A stretch of DNA of 64,000 bases from Methylobacterium dankookense (GTDB lineage Bacteria; Pseudomonadota; Alphaproteobacteria; Rhizobiales; Beijerinckiaceae). This document shows positions 37,721 through 48,966 of the stretch, piece by piece; position 1 is the first letter of the stretch, and every line of letters begins with the position of its first letter. A program made the position numbers and the translations under genes. The DNA is taken from contig NZ_CABFVH010000008.1 in assembly GCF_902141855.1 (NCBI RefSeq), forward strand, positions 62,001 to 126,000, written 5' to 3'. Under the pieces are notes generated by a model, which was not told where the DNA came from, did not search any database, and saw nothing but the letters and a program-made list of their open reading frames with translations.

Positions 37721-38263
37721 ATGTCGACGATCGAGCGGCTCAGGCGGCGGCCCGATTTCCTGGCGGCGGCCGAGGGGCGCCGCTTCCATACCGAGCGGAT
37801 GACGGGACAAGGCCGCCTGCGTGTGGCCGGCCCCGAGGAGTCCGGGACTCTGCGTGTCGGTTTCACCATCACCAAGCGGGTCGGGCACGCCACCGAGCGC
37901 AACCGGATCCGCCGCCGCCTGCGTGCGGCCGTGGCGGCCGTCGCCGCCGATCTGCCCGTCGTGCCGGCCGATATCGTGTTGATCGCCCGCCGACCGGCTC
38001 TCGATGCGACCTTCGATACCCTGAAGGACGACCTGCGCCGCGCGGTCTCCGCCGTGGTGAGGCCGCGCGCGCCCGATGCGCCCGCGCGGCGGCCCGGCCA
38101 TGCGGCCGGCAGGGGCAAGGGACGGGGCAAGAGCGGGGCTTCCGGCCCTGGCGGATCCCCGGCCCAACCCACACCTACCCGGCGCGACGCGGATTCCCCG
38201 CCCGCGCCATCAATTTCGCAATCCCTCTCGAACGCGTGCGGCGGTGTCCCCGATGGGCAATGA
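37721..38263 (+). CDS. rnpA: Ribonuclease P protein component
   Basis: A 180-residue protein. The RNase P domain spans residues 1-115, with the RNR motif [14 protein letters not shown] and the start [20 protein letters not shown]. It assists the catalytic RNase P RNA in processing tRNA 5' ends. The C-terminal 65 residues (after about 115) are Pro/Gly/Arg/Ser-rich and disordered, longer than the usual 110-130 residue protein. Its end overlaps yidC by 11 nt; no yidD gene lies between them. Confidence 0.95.
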   Translation: MSTIERLRRRPDFLAAAEGRRFHTERMTGQGRLRVAGPEESGTLRVGFTITKRVGHATERNRIRRRLRAAVAAVAADLPVVPADIVLIARRPALDATFDTLKDDLRRAVSAVVRPRAPDAPARRPGHAAGRGKGRGKSGASGPGGSPAQPTPTRRDADSPPAPSISQSLSNACGGVPDGQ

Positions 38264-40097
38264 CAAGACGAACATGTTCGTGGCGATCGCCCTGTCGCTC
38301 GTCGTGCTGCTCGGCTGGAACTACTTCGTCGCCGCGCCGCGCGTGGAGCAGCAGCGCCAGGCCACCGCGCAGAACCAGGCGGCGCAGGCTCAGGCCCCGG
38401 GCGTGAGCCCGGACGGCATTCCGTCCCCGGCTCCGAAGGAGGGCGGCCCCGCCGCACCGGTGCCCGGCACCGCGCCGCAGGGCGTCGTGTCGCGCGAGGC
38501 GGCGATCGCCCGCTCGCCGCGCCTCCGCATCGAGACCCCGGCGCTCACCGGTTCGGTGGCGCTCAAGGGCGGCCGCATCGACGACGTGAAGCTGCGGAAC
38601 TATCACGAGACCGTGGACGACAAGAGCCCGGAGATCGTGCTGTTCTCGCCCGCCGGGACCGAGACGCCCTACTATGCCGAGTTCGGCTGGGTCGGCCAGA
38701 ATGCCGGCCCGCTGCCCACCAACGACACCGTCTGGACCGCCGATGGCGAGGTGCTCTCGCCCGGCAAGCCGGTGACGCTGACCTACGACAACGGCGCCGG
38801 CCTCGTCTTCCGCCGCATCCTGGCGGTCGACGACAAGTTCATGTTCACCGTCCGCGACGAGGTCGAGAACAAGGGCTCGGGCGCCGTGACGCTCTATCCC
38901 TACAGCCTCGTCTCGCGCTGGGGTAAGCCGCATACCCAGGGCTACTACGTGCTGCACGAGGGCATGATCGGCGTGCTCGGCGGCGACGGCCTGCAGGAAT
39001 ACACCTACGACCACCTCGCCAAGGAGCCGGCCTATGGCGGCCCGAGCACCAAGGGCAAGGCCTGGTCGAACGTGACCGGCGGCTTCGTCGGCATCACCGA
39101 CAAGTACTGGGCCGCCGCGGCGATCCCCGATCAGGGCATGCCCTATACCGGCGCCTTCACCGAGCGCTCCGACGGCGCCACCAAGGTCTATCAGGCGAGC
39201 GTGCGCGCCGACGGGCGCAGCATCGAGCCCGGCGCCTCCGCCACCTCCACGCAGCGCCTGTTCGCGGGCGCCAAGGAGGTGAACGCCATCAACGCCTACG
39301 AGAAGAACCTCGGCATCAAGCAGTTCGATCTGATGATCGACTGGGGCTGGTTCCACTTCATCACCAAGCCGATGTTCCGGGCGCTGGACTTCTTCTTCCA
39401 CCTGTTCGGCAACTTCGGCGTCTCGATCCTCGTCGTCACGCTGATCCTGAAGATCTTCTTCCTGCCCATCGCCAACCGCTCCTACGTCTCCATGGCCAAG
39501 ATGAAGGCCGTGCAGCCGGAGATGACCTCCATCCGCGAGCGGTACAAAGACGATAAGATGAAGCAGCAGCAGGCGATGATGGAGCTGTACAAGAAGGAGA
39601 AGATCAACCCGGTGGCCGGCTGCTGGCCGGTGCTGATCCAGATCCCGGTCTTCTTCGCGCTGTACAAGGTCCTGTTCATCACCATCGAGATGCGGCACGC
39701 GCCGTTCTTCGGCTGGATCCAGGACCTCGCCGCGCCCGATCCGACGAGCATCGTCAACCTGTTCGGCCTGCTGCCCTTCGCGGCGCCGGACTTCATCCAT
39801 CTCGGCATCTGGCCCATCATCATGGGCATCACGATGTTCGTGCAGATGAAGATGAACCCCACGCCGCCGGATCCGGTCCAGGCGCAGATCTTCACCTTCA
39901 TGCCGATCATCTTCACCTTCATGCTGGGCTCGTTCCCGGCGGGTCTGGTGATCTACTGGGCGTGGAACAACCTGCTCTCGGTGATCCAGCAGTACATCAT
40001 CATGCGCCGCAACGGCGTGAAGGTGGAGCTGTGGGACAACCTGAGGGGCACGTTCCGGCGCGGCGCGGCCGGCAAGAACGCCCCGGCCAAGAGCTGA
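38253..40097 (+). CDS. yidC: Membrane protein insertase YidC
   Basis: A 614-residue insertase. TM1 (about 7-25: [22 protein letters not shown]), a large periplasmic beta domain (about 70-350), then the conserved five-TM core with [37 protein letters not shown] and [35 protein letters not shown]. It inserts membrane proteins alone or with SecYEG. The ATG at 38253 overlaps the rnpA end, so it is probably coupled. A short GC hairpin (about 40113-40141) precedes engB. Confidence 0.97.
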   Translation: MGNDKTNMFVAIALSLVVLLGWNYFVAAPRVEQQRQATAQNQAAQAQAPGVSPDGIPSPAPKEGGPAAPVPGTAPQGVVSREAAIARSPRLRIETPALTGSVALKGGRIDDVKLRNYHETVDDKSPEIVLFSPAGTETPYYAEFGWVGQNAGPLPTNDTVWTADGEVLSPGKPVTLTYDNGAGLVFRRILAVDDKFMFTVRDEVENKGSGAVTLYPYSLVSRWGKPHTQGYYVLHEGMIGVLGGDGLQEYTYDHLAKEPAYGGPSTKGKAWSNVTGGFVGITDKYWAAAAIPDQGMPYTGAFTERSDGATKVYQASVRADGRSIEPGASATSTQRLFAGAKEVNAINAYEKNLGIKQFDLMIDWGWFHFITKPMFRALDFFFHLFGNFGVSILVVTLILKIFFLPIANRSYVSMAKMKAVQPEMTSIRERYKDDKMKQQQAMMELYKKEKINPVAGCWPVLIQIPVFFALYKVLFITIEMRHAPFFGWIQDLAAPDPTSIVNLFGLLPFAAPDFIHLGIWPIIMGITMFVQMKMNPTPPDPVQAQIFTFMPIIFTFMLGSFPAGLVIYWAWNNLLSVIQQYIIMRRNGVKVELWDNLRGTFRRGAAGKNAPAKS

Positions 40098-40158
40098 CGC
40101 GCTGAAACGGATCTCTCCTCCTCTCGCGGGGAGGGGAGAGGGCCGAGACGAGATTGCC

Positions 40159-40842
40159 GTGAGCCAGACCCCTCCGTCCGACAGCGAAGCCCGGGACGCC
40201 GCCCTTCTGGAGGACGGCCGCCTGCTGTTCGCCGGCAATGCGGATTTCTACGCCGCGGCGCAGACCCTCGATCGGTTGCCGCCGATGGAGGATGTCGAGA
40301 TCGCCTTCGCCGGCCGCTCGAATGTCGGCAAGTCGAGCCTGATCAACGCGCTCACCGGCCGCAACACGCTGGCGCGCACCTCGCACACGCCGGGGCGCAC
40401 GCAGCAACTCAACTTCTTCAAGGTGGGCAAGAATCTGAGCTTGGTCGACATGCCGGGCTACGGCTACGCCGCGGTCGAGAAGGCCAAGGTCGAGGCCTGG
40501 ACGCATCTCATCCACTCATACCTCAAGGGCCGTGCCAACCTCGCCCGCGTCTTCGTGCTGATCGATGCCCGCCACGGCCTGAAGAGCCTCGACACCGACG
40601 TGCTCGACGGCTTGGACAAGGCGGCGGTGAGCTACCAGATCGTGCTGACCAAGGGCGACGCGCTCAAGAAGTCCGAGGTGGAGGCGCGGCTGCGCGGGAT
40701 CGAGGCGGCGCTCGCCAAACGTCCGGCCGCCTTCCCGCAGGTGCTGCTCACATCGAGCCGCGACGATCGCGGCGTGCCGGAATTGCGCGCGGCGGTGGCG
40801 AAGCTCCTGGAGGAGCGCGGCCTGCCCGTGCGCGGCGCGTGA
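40159..40842 (+). CDS. engB: Ribosome biogenesis GTPase EngB (YihA/YsxC)
   Basis: A 227-residue GTPase. G1 is GRSNVGKSSL (residues 53-62), G2 is RTQQLNFF, G3 is DMPGYG, G4 is LTKGD, G5 is LTSSRD. It acts late in 50S assembly. It begins 61 bp after yidC. The last 4 nt overlap the DUF423 gene (GTGA). Confidence 0.96.
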   Translation: MSQTPPSDSEARDAALLEDGRLLFAGNADFYAAAQTLDRLPPMEDVEIAFAGRSNVGKSSLINALTGRNTLARTSHTPGRTQQLNFFKVGKNLSLVDMPGYGYAAVEKAKVEAWTHLIHSYLKGRANLARVFVLIDARHGLKSLDTDVLDGLDKAAVSYQIVLTKGDALKKSEVEARLRGIEAALAKRPAAFPQVLLTSSRDDRGVPELRAAVAKLLEERGLPVRGA

Positions 40843-41210
40843 GCGGCCTCGACCGCCTGATCCTGGCGCTGGCGGCTCTCGCCGGCGGGCTCGGCGTCGC
40901 CGCCTCGGCCGCGGCGGCGCATGGCGCGGGCACCGACTCGCTGAAGACCGCGGCGCAGTTCCTGCTGTTCCACGCCCCCGCGATCCTGGCGCTCGTCGCA
41001 CTCGGCGGCGCCGGGCTGACCCACCGCCTCGCGACCCGCATCGCCGCGGGGCTCCTGCTCGTCGGGCTCGTCCTGTTCAGCGGCGACCTGTCCCTGCGGG
41101 CGCTTGCCGGTCAGCCGCTCTTCCCGATGGCCGCGCCCGCGGGGGGCACGGCGCTGATGCTCGGCTGGCTCGTCGCCGCCGCGGCCATGCTCATCCCGCC
41201 GCGTCGCTGA
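40839..41210 (+). CDS. DUF423 family membrane protein
   Basis: A 123-residue protein with four hydrophobic helices and the family pattern ALAGGLGVAASAAAAHG (with A-A-H-G) and FHAPAILALVAL. The family is an inner-membrane protein of unknown role. The start GTG overlaps the engB stop codon, so it is translationally coupled. The 3' end overlaps the convergent pyridoxal enzyme gene by 20 nt. Confidence 0.85.
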   Translation: MSGLDRLILALAALAGGLGVAASAAAAHGAGTDSLKTAAQFLLFHAPAILALVALGGAGLTHRLATRIAAGLLLVGLVLFSGDLSLRALAGQPLFPMAAPAGGTALMLGWLVAAAAMLIPPRR

Positions 41211-42222
41211 AGGCGTCCGGATAGGCGAACAGGCCGGGCGAGCCGCCGGTCATCACGAACAGCACCGTCGAGCCCTCCGGGTAGAGGCCGGCCGCCACGT
41301 CGCGCAGCAGGCCGCCGAAGGCCTTGCCGCTGTAGACGGGGTCGAGCAGCATGCCCTCCGAGCGGGCCATCAGCCGCACGGCAGCGCGCATGGCGTCGGT
41401 GGGGATGCCGTAGCCCGGCCCGCGCGGATGCCCGTCGACCAGGATGTCGGCGGCCTCCACCTGCGTGCCGGGGCTGAGGAGATCCAGGGTGGCGTTCGCC
41501 TTGGCGAGCACCTCGGCCTTCGCGGCCTCCTCCTCGGCGAGCACGGCATAGGACTTGGCGAGCTTCGGGTCGCGGCCGAGGGCCGTCAGCCCCGCGACGA
41601 GCCCGGCATGGGTGCCGGCACTGCCGTTCGGCACCACGATCTGCGCCAGCTCCAGGCCCTTGGCCTCGGCCTGGGTCACGATCTCGGCGGCGCAGGCCGC
41701 GTAGCCGAGGCAGCCGACCGGGCTCGAGCCGCCGGAGGGGAAGGTGTAGACCGTGCGCCCCTCGCCCCGCAGCTCCTCCGCCCGCGCCTCGGCCGCCGCG
41801 AGGCTGTCGGCCTCGCCCGGCAATTCATGGACCTCTGCACCGAACAGGTCGTCGAGGAAGCGGTTGCCGTTGCCCGTATAGGCGGCCTCCTCGCGCGGCA
41901 CGCTGCGGGTGAGGAACAGCTCGCATTTCAGGCCGTTGCGGGCCGCCGCCGCCGCGGTGAGCCGGGCGTGGTTCGATTGCAGGGCGCCGACCGTGATCAC
42001 GGTGTCGGCGCCCTCGGCGCGCGCGGCGCCGAGCAGGAATTCGAGCTTGCGCAGCTTGTTGCCGCCGCCGCCGAAGCCGGCGAGGTCGTCGCGCTTCACC
42101 AGGATCTGCACGCCGTTCAGCGCGGCGCCGAGTTCCCGCGTCAGCCCGGCCAGGGGCTCGATCGGGGTGGGCAGGCCGAGCAGCGGCAGGCGAGGGAAGC
42201 GGGCGAGGTCGAGATCTGTCAT
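41191..42222 (-). CDS. D-cysteine desulfhydrase / ACC deaminase-like PLP enzyme
   Basis: A 343-residue PLP enzyme. The PLP-Lys is K56 in FGGGGNKLRKLEFLL. The SNHARLTAAAAARNGL segment contacts the substrate carboxylate, and VPNGSAGTHAGLVAG binds the phosphate. ACC deaminase and D-cysteine desulfhydrase share the fold. The D-cysteine desulfhydrase form (releasing H2S, pyruvate and ammonia) is more likely by its overall pattern, but the two cannot be told apart surely by eye. Confidence 0.87.
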   Translation of the reverse strand: MTDLDLARFPRLPLLGLPTPIEPLAGLTRELGAALNGVQILVKRDDLAGFGGGGNKLRKLEFLLGAARAEGADTVITVGALQSNHARLTAAAAARNGLKCELFLTRSVPREEAAYTGNGNRFLDDLFGAEVHELPGEADSLAAAEARAEELRGEGRTVYTFPSGGSSPVGCLGYAACAAEIVTQAEAKGLELAQIVVPNGSAGTHAGLVAGLTALGRDPKLAKSYAVLAEEEAAKAEVLAKANATLDLLSPGTQVEAADILVDGHPRGPGYGIPTDAMRAAVRLMARSEGMLLDPVYSGKAFGGLLRDVAAGLYPEGSTVLFVMTGGSPGLFAYPDAFSDAAG

Positions 42223-42267
42223 GCGGCGAAGTGGCCGCCTCGAACTCCTCCTGTCAACGTCCCGTGT

Positions 42268-44112
<1,845 letters not shown>

Positions 44113-44254
44113 GACGCTCCATCGTCATCCGTCGTTCCCTCGTTGTCGCGCTTGTTCGCGGACGGAGCCTGCGGTATACGCGCGGCCTCATCCGATTGCG
44201 CGTGTTGAATGGCCGCGGGCCTCTAGAGACGGGCCGGTCGGCGTTGCACGAGCC

Positions 44255-44283
44255 GTTGCCATGAACCCCGGGTTCATTGCAAC
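44255..44283. promoter_or_regulatory. 29-bp palindrome upstream of rpmE
   Basis: GTTGC-n-ATGAACCC-c-GGGTTCAT-n-GCAAC: both arms pair perfectly apart from two symmetric positions and one central base. It lies 91 nt before the rpmE start and 142 nt before the divergent ABC exporter start, in a GC-moderate stretch. It could be a dimeric repressor operator or an RNA hairpin in the rpmE leader. Confidence 0.6.
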
Positions 44284-44373
44284 AATTCCAAAATCGAACA
44301 GGTGTCCGCCCCACGAGGCGGCGGGGGCCGCGGCACCCGCCCGAATCAGGGGGCCGGCGAAGGACCGAGGATC

Positions 44374-44625
44374 ATGGCGAAGGACGCGGCCGCGAAGGCC
44401 AAGGGGACCGAACACCCCGACTACCACTTCATCACCGTCGTGATGACGGATGGCAGCACGTACGAGACGCGCTCGACCTACGGCAAGGAAGGCGACAAGC
44501 TGAACCTCGACATCGACCCGCTCACCCATCCGGCCTGGACCGGCGGCGAGCAGAAGATGCTCGATCGCGGCGGTCGCGTCTCGCGCTTCAACTCGCGCTT
44601 CGGCAATCTGCGCGGTCGCGGCTGA
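44374..44625 (+). CDS. rpmE: 50S ribosomal protein L31 (bL31)
   Basis: An 83-residue protein with [25 protein letters not shown], then [33 protein letters not shown]. It has no cysteine, so it is the zinc-free form. The first 13 residues ([13 protein letters not shown]) extend the usual start. The ATG at 44374 follows GGACCGAGG. Ends in a strong bidirectional terminator. Confidence 0.93.
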   Translation: MAKDAAAKAKGTEHPDYHFITVVMTDGSTYETRSTYGKEGDKLNLDIDPLTHPAWTGGEQKMLDRGGRVSRFNSRFGNLRGRG

Positions 44626-44637
44626 AGCCCGCGACAC

Positions 44638-44692
44638 GCGACGGAACGAAAAAGGGCGGTCCCGGCGGGGCCGCCCTTTTTCGTTCCGTCGC
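44638..44692. terminator. Bidirectional intrinsic terminator between rpmE and the acyltransferase
   Basis: A 22-bp perfect inverted repeat (44638-44659 and 44671-44692) with an 11-nt loop. Inside the arms lie AAAAA on the rpmE side and TTTTT on the other, so it can end both convergent genes. Confidence 0.92.
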
Positions 44693-44695
44693 GGC

Positions 44696-45907
44696 TCAGG
44701 CCGCCCGCGCGGGCAGCCGGGCGAGGCGGGGGATGCGGATCCGGGTCAGGGCCCGGCCGGCCCGGATGCCGGGCATCTCGACCTGCCGGTGGACCACGGC
44801 TGCGAGCAGGGTCGTCGCGACCGCCGCCACGGGGATCAGCAGCGGCAGCCAGGCCGTCCCGACGCGGCCGGTCAGGGCCGTGAGGTCGACGAAGAGCAGG
44901 CTCAGCACCAGTCCGTGCAGCAGGTAGAGGCCGTAGGAGCAGGCGCCGAGCGCCTGCGCGGCCCCGCTGCGGAGGACGCCGAAGCCGTTGCCGCAGGCGG
45001 CGCAGAGGAAGAAGGCGCCGTAGAGGGCGAGCGCCACGGGCTTGCCCGGCACGGCCTGGGTCGCGAGCGCGAGGGCGAGCGCGCCGAGGCCGGCAAGCGC
45101 CGCGGCCCGGCCCCGCAGGCGGGCGGCGAGGCGCTCCCGTTGCGCGGCCTCGTGGGCGAGCATGCCGACTGCGAAGAGCGGCAGGTAGGCGACGATCGGC
45201 AGCGCGCCCTTCAGGAGCGGGCGCAGCAGCAGGGCGCCGAGGAGGAGGGCGGCCGGCACGGCCCAGCTCGGCAGGCGGCCGCGGACCGCGTCCATCGCCG
45301 CGGCGCAGAGGGGCACCACGAAGAGGTAGAACAGGCCCTCGTACCAGAGCGACCAGAGCACGAAGGCGTTGATTTGGCCCGCCCCCGCATCGCCGAGGAG
45401 CGGCGGCGTGCCCCGGCAGGTCAGCCAGTGCAGCAGGGCGCCGAGCTCGTGGCCGAGGCTGCCGGCGCCTGCGAGACCGTGGCGTCCGGCGACCAGGGCG
45501 AGGACGAGCAGCACCGAGACGACGAGGGCTGGATAGATCCGGAACAGCCGCGTCAGGTACAGGGTCGGCAGGTCGAGGGCGCGCAGGCCCCGCAGGATGC
45601 GGGGATAGAAGACGTAGCCCGTGACCATGAAGAACAGGCCGACGCCGCCCGCGCCGAGATTGTTGAGGACGAGGGACGGGAGCGGCCCCCACGGCGCGCC
45701 GGTGCGGGCCACCTGCTGCCAGATCGCGAAATGGTGGACGAGCACAGCCAGGGCGAGGGCGCCGCGCAGGCCGTCGATGGCGGGCTCGGGCGCGGATTGC
45801 GGCGGGATCAGCCGCGCGCGCAGAAGCCCGGCGGCGGCGAGCGCCGCCGCGCCATAGGCGAGCATCCCGCCGAGCAGGATGTCGAAGACCGGTCCCAGCA
45901 CGGGCAA
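44696..45907 (-). CDS. Acyltransferase 3 family membrane protein (OafA-like)
   Basis: A 403-residue membrane protein with about ten transmembrane helices. The conserved opening IDGLRGALALAVLVHHFAIW holds the family Arg and catalytic His. The WSLWYEGLFYLFVVPL segment and the FMVTGYVFYPRIL loop match OafA/NodX relatives. The family O-acetylates sugars or lipids at the periplasmic side. No glycan cluster is adjacent, so the target is unknown. Gene ends inside the bidirectional terminator region. Confidence 0.9.
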   Translation of the reverse strand: MPVLGPVFDILLGGMLAYGAAALAAAGLLRARLIPPQSAPEPAIDGLRGALALAVLVHHFAIWQQVARTGAPWGPLPSLVLNNLGAGGVGLFFMVTGYVFYPRILRGLRALDLPTLYLTRLFRIYPALVVSVLLVLALVAGRHGLAGAGSLGHELGALLHWLTCRGTPPLLGDAGAGQINAFVLWSLWYEGLFYLFVVPLCAAAMDAVRGRLPSWAVPAALLLGALLLRPLLKGALPIVAYLPLFAVGMLAHEAAQRERLAARLRGRAAALAGLGALALALATQAVPGKPVALALYGAFFLCAACGNGFGVLRSGAAQALGACSYGLYLLHGLVLSLLFVDLTALTGRVGTAWLPLLIPVAAVATTLLAAVVHRQVEMPGIRAGRALTRIRIPRLARLPARAA

Positions 45908-46108
45908 CCCCCTCGATTGCCGTTCAGGCCGAGGGTCGCCGCCGAAGCGCGGCGGCGCAAGGCGGGGCCGTCGCTTCTCGCCGGAGTGTGGCTTTGCCGC
46001 CTCACGTGGCTCCGGCCCCGGTGGGACCTGTTCTTCGAATGCTCTATCTCATTGCGTGGGCCGCATTTTCCTTCGCAGAACCGGCAACCGCTTCTGCGGA
46101 ACATGCAG

Positions 46109-47554
46109 CTAATGCGCCGCCGCGGGCGCCGAGGCGTCGCCCGGCACCTCCAGCACGGCGCGCAGGCCCCCGAGCGTCGCCTCCTCCAGGCTGAAGCGCC
46201 CGCGATAGAGGGCGGCGAGATCGGCGACGATCGACAGGCCGAGGCCCGAACCCGGCTTCGACTCGTCGAGGCGCTTGCCGCGCCCGAGCACCGCCTTGCG
46301 CGCGTCGGGCGGCAGGCCCGGCCCGTCATCCTCGATCGAGACCACGAGATGCGGGTAATCGTCCTTCGAGACGGCCTCGGCCCGGATCGCCACGCGCCCG
46401 TGGGCCCATTTCGAGGCGTTGTCCACGAGGTTGCCGACCATCTCCTCGAAATCCTGCCGCTCCCCGCGGAAGCGCAGGCCCGGCGGCACGTGGACCTCGT
46501 AGGCGATGTCCTTGTCGCGGTAGATCTTGCCGAAGGTGCGCACCAGCCCGGCGAGCGCCGGCTCGACCTCCGTCGAGGTGCCGAGCGTGCCCGCGAGCGC
46601 GGCGGCCCGGGCGCGGTCGAGATAGTAGTTCACCTGGTCCCGCATCACGCCGGCCTGCTCGCGGATCTTCTGGGCGAGATCCTCGGGCGCGTCCGCCGCG
46701 CCGACCTCGTTGACGATGATCGAGAGCGGCGTCTTCAGGGCGTGGGCGAGGTTGCCGACCTGGGTGCGGGCCCGCTCCAGGATCTCCCGGTTGGTCTCGA
46801 TGAGGAGGTTCACCTCGCTCGCGACCGGGGCGATGTCGCGCGGATAGGTGCCGGTGATGTGGTCGGCCTCGCCGCGGCGGATGGCGCCGAGCGCCGCGCG
46901 CATCTTCTTGAGCGGCACGAGGCCGAAGCGGATCTGCAGGAGCGTCGTGAGCGCGAGCGACAGCCCGAGCAGGCCGAAGGTGACGTAGAGGGAGAAGCGG
47001 AAGCGGTCGACGTCGTTGACGATCTCGTCGGCCGGGCCCGCCACCCGCACGGTGTAGCGGCCCTCCTCGCCGAGATCGACGTCGCGCTCGATGATGCGCA
47101 AGGGACGCTCGTCCTGCGCGACGCCGTAGCCCTGGCGGATCTGGCCGATGCCGGCCTTCCCGTCCGGGTTGGTGGCCGGCTTCAGCGGCACGCCCACCAG
47201 CGAGCGCGAGGTGCGCAGGTCCCGCGGCTTCGCGTCGGGCCGCCCAACCTGCCAGTACCAGCCCGACAGCGGCAGGTCGAAGCGCGGGTCGCCGAGCGAG
47301 AAGGAGCGGCTCTCGGGATCGCTCGGCGAGACGAGGTCGGTGGCGAGGTTGTTGGCGAAGACGAGCAGGCGGCTGTCGAAGGCGCGCTCGGTGTTCTCCC
47401 GGTAGAGGGTCGTCAGGATCCAGGCGGCGATGAGCAGGATCGCCGACGAGGCCAGGAAGGCCGAGACCGCGAGGCGCACCGCGATGGAGCGGCGGCGGAG
47501 CGAGAGGAACTGCAAGACGACCGTCATCGGCGAGGCGCTGCCGACGACCGGCAT
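46109..47554 (-). CDS. Sensor histidine kinase (FeuQ/PhoQ-like)
   Basis: A 481-residue membrane kinase. TM1 (about 24-50), a periplasmic sensor (about 51-185), TM2 (about 188-208), HAMP (about 210-262), an H-box NLAHALKTPLSII with phospho-accepting H271, and an HATPase domain (NLVDNASKWAHG N-box; DDGPGLPPDARKAVLGRGKRLDESKPGSGLGLSIVADL). It most likely pairs with the response regulator 722 bp upstream. The ATG at 47554 is preceded by AGGAAG; longer frames upstream are less suited. A divergent VapBC operon sits between it and its regulator gene. Confidence 0.92.
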   Translation of the reverse strand: MPVVGSASPMTVVLQFLSLRRRSIAVRLAVSAFLASSAILLIAAWILTTLYRENTERAFDSRLLVFANNLATDLVSPSDPESRSFSLGDPRFDLPLSGWYWQVGRPDAKPRDLRTSRSLVGVPLKPATNPDGKAGIGQIRQGYGVAQDERPLRIIERDVDLGEEGRYTVRVAGPADEIVNDVDRFRFSLYVTFGLLGLSLALTTLLQIRFGLVPLKKMRAALGAIRRGEADHITGTYPRDIAPVASEVNLLIETNREILERARTQVGNLAHALKTPLSIIVNEVGAADAPEDLAQKIREQAGVMRDQVNYYLDRARAAALAGTLGTSTEVEPALAGLVRTFGKIYRDKDIAYEVHVPPGLRFRGERQDFEEMVGNLVDNASKWAHGRVAIRAEAVSKDDYPHLVVSIEDDGPGLPPDARKAVLGRGKRLDESKPGSGLGLSIVADLAALYRGRFSLEEATLGGLRAVLEVPGDASAPAAAH

Positions 47555-47631
47555 CCCGTCTTCCTGAGAGCCGGCGGCCTGTGTAGAATGCTCTCTCATT
47601 CCATGTACACACGCGATCCTGGGCAGGCACG

Positions 47632-47868
47632 ATGGCTCTACACATCCGAGACGACGAGACCGACCGCCTCGTCCGTACCTTAGCGGAGCGCCGCCGGATT
47701 CCACTGACCGAAGCGGTCAAGCTGGCCGTGCGCAACGAACTCCGCCGCGAGGACGAGAAGGCGAGCCTGTGGGAGCGGCTCAAGCCCCTGCACGAGCGCG
47801 TCGCGGCCCGTCCGTCAACGGGGCTCGTCGCCGACAAGGCATTCTACGACAGCTTGAACGACGAGTGA
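47632..47868 (+). CDS. vapB: VapB-type antitoxin
   Basis: A 78-residue protein, MALHIRDDETDRLVRTLAERRRIPLTEAVKLAVRNELRRE, an Rv0623-like ribbon-helix-helix antitoxin with a helical, acidic C-terminus (DKAFYDSLNDE) that should wrap the toxin active site. It overlaps vapC by 1 nt (TGATG). It should repress its own promoter, which lies in the 77 bp shared with the divergent kinase gene. It is on the opposite strand to both two-component genes. Confidence 0.9.
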   Translation: MALHIRDDETDRLVRTLAERRRIPLTEAVKLAVRNELRREDEKASLWERLKPLHERVAARPSTGLVADKAFYDSLNDE

Positions 47869-48272
47869 TGTTCGTCGACGCGTCGGCACTGGTCGCGATC
47901 ACGCTGCAGGAACCAGAGGGCGAGGCGCTCGCGGCAAGGCTGGAGGCGGCTTCCGATCCGATCACCTCGCCGATGGCCATCTACGAGGCGGTGCTGGCCG
48001 TCGCCCGGAACCGGAAGGGCGGTCAGCAGGCGGCCCGGATCGACATACAGATCCTGCTTACGGAAGCGCGGATCCGATGCGTGCCGATCGCGCCGGAGGA
48101 TGGCGATGCGGCGCTCGACGCATTCGAGCGCTTCGGCAAGGGCCGCGGCCATCCGGCCAGTCTCAACATGGGCGACTGCTTCGCCTACGCGGTCGCGCGG
48201 CGCCATCGGGTGCCGCTGCTGTTCAAGGGTGACGACTTCGCGCGGACCGACGTGAACGCGGGCCTTGCCTGA
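47868..48272 (+). CDS. vapC: VapC-type PIN-domain toxin ribonuclease
   Basis: A 134-residue PIN-fold endoribonuclease. Acidic active-site residues D4 (MFVDASALVAI), E40 (IYEAVLA), D103 (NMGDCFAYA) and D122/D123 (KGDDFARTD). It cleaves tRNA or rRNA when not held by VapB. The ATG at 47868 overlaps the antitoxin stop codon. It ends 3 nt from the convergent response regulator stop, so the fit between the two genes is very tight. Confidence 0.92.
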   Translation: MFVDASALVAITLQEPEGEALAARLEAASDPITSPMAIYEAVLAVARNRKGGQQAARIDIQILLTEARIRCVPIAPEDGDAALDAFERFGKGRGHPASLNMGDCFAYAVARRHRVPLLFKGDDFARTDVNAGLA

Positions 48273-48275
48273 GCC

Positions 48276-48953
48276 TCACACCCGCGCTGCGGGCTGGTTC
48301 GGGTCGACGAGGTAGCCCAGCCCACGCACCGTCTGGATCAGGTCGACCGCGAGCTTCTTGCGCAGGCGGCCGACGAAGACCTCGATCGTGTTCGAGTCGC
48401 GGTCGAAATCCTGGTCGTAGAGGTGCTCGGTCAGCTCGGCGCGGGAGACCACGCGGCCGGTATGGTGCATCAGGTAGGAGAGCAGCCGGTATTCGTGGCT
48501 CGTCAGCTTCACCTGGTTGCCGTCCACGAAGACCTTGCCCGAGCGCGTGTCGAGGGTGACGGGGCCGCAGGAGATCTGGCTGGAGGCGTGGCCGGCGGCG
48601 CGGCGCAGCAGCGCCCGCACCCGCGCCATCAGCTCCTCCATGTGGAAGGGCTTGGTGACGTAGTCGTCCGCGCCGGCATCGAAGCCGTCGACCTTGTCCG
48701 ACCAGCGGTCGCGGGCGGTGAGGATGATGACGGGGGTCTTCACCCCGGCCCGGCGCCATTTCTGCAGCACGCTGACGCCGTCGGCCTTGGGCAGGCCCAT
48801 GTCGAGGATGATGGCGTCGTAGGGCTCGCTCTCGCCGAGATAGCCGCCCTCCTCGCCGTCATAGGCCTTGTCGGCGACGTAGCCCGCCTCCTCCAGCGCG
48901 GCCACGACCTGCCGGTTGATGTCCTTGTCATCCTCCACGACGAGCAGACGCAC
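48276..48953 (-). CDS. Response regulator, OmpR/PhoP family (FeuP-like)
   Basis: A 225-residue protein. The receiver has acidic pocket D8/D9, phosphorylation site D51 (IILDMGLPKADG), T79 and K101 (TKPF). The C-terminal winged helix carries LTSHEYRLLSYLMHHTGRVVSRAELTEHLYDQDFDRDSNTIEVFVGRLRKKL. The sequence MRLLVVEDDKDINRQVVAALEEAGYVAD is FeuP-like. It lies 13 nt after the PepSY gene, so they form an operon. Confidence 0.93.
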   Translation of the reverse strand: MRLLVVEDDKDINRQVVAALEEAGYVADKAYDGEEGGYLGESEPYDAIILDMGLPKADGVSVLQKWRRAGVKTPVIILTARDRWSDKVDGFDAGADDYVTKPFHMEELMARVRALLRRAAGHASSQISCGPVTLDTRSGKVFVDGNQVKLTSHEYRLLSYLMHHTGRVVSRAELTEHLYDQDFDRDSNTIEVFVGRLRKKLAVDLIQTVRGLGYLVDPNQPAARV

Positions 48954-48966
48954 GGCTCAAACTCCG

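Noticed and set aside
44789..47683. A 964-codon plus-strand open frame across the acyltransferase and histidine kinase
   Set aside because: It covers two clear minus-strand genes and has a repetitive charged composition without a fold.
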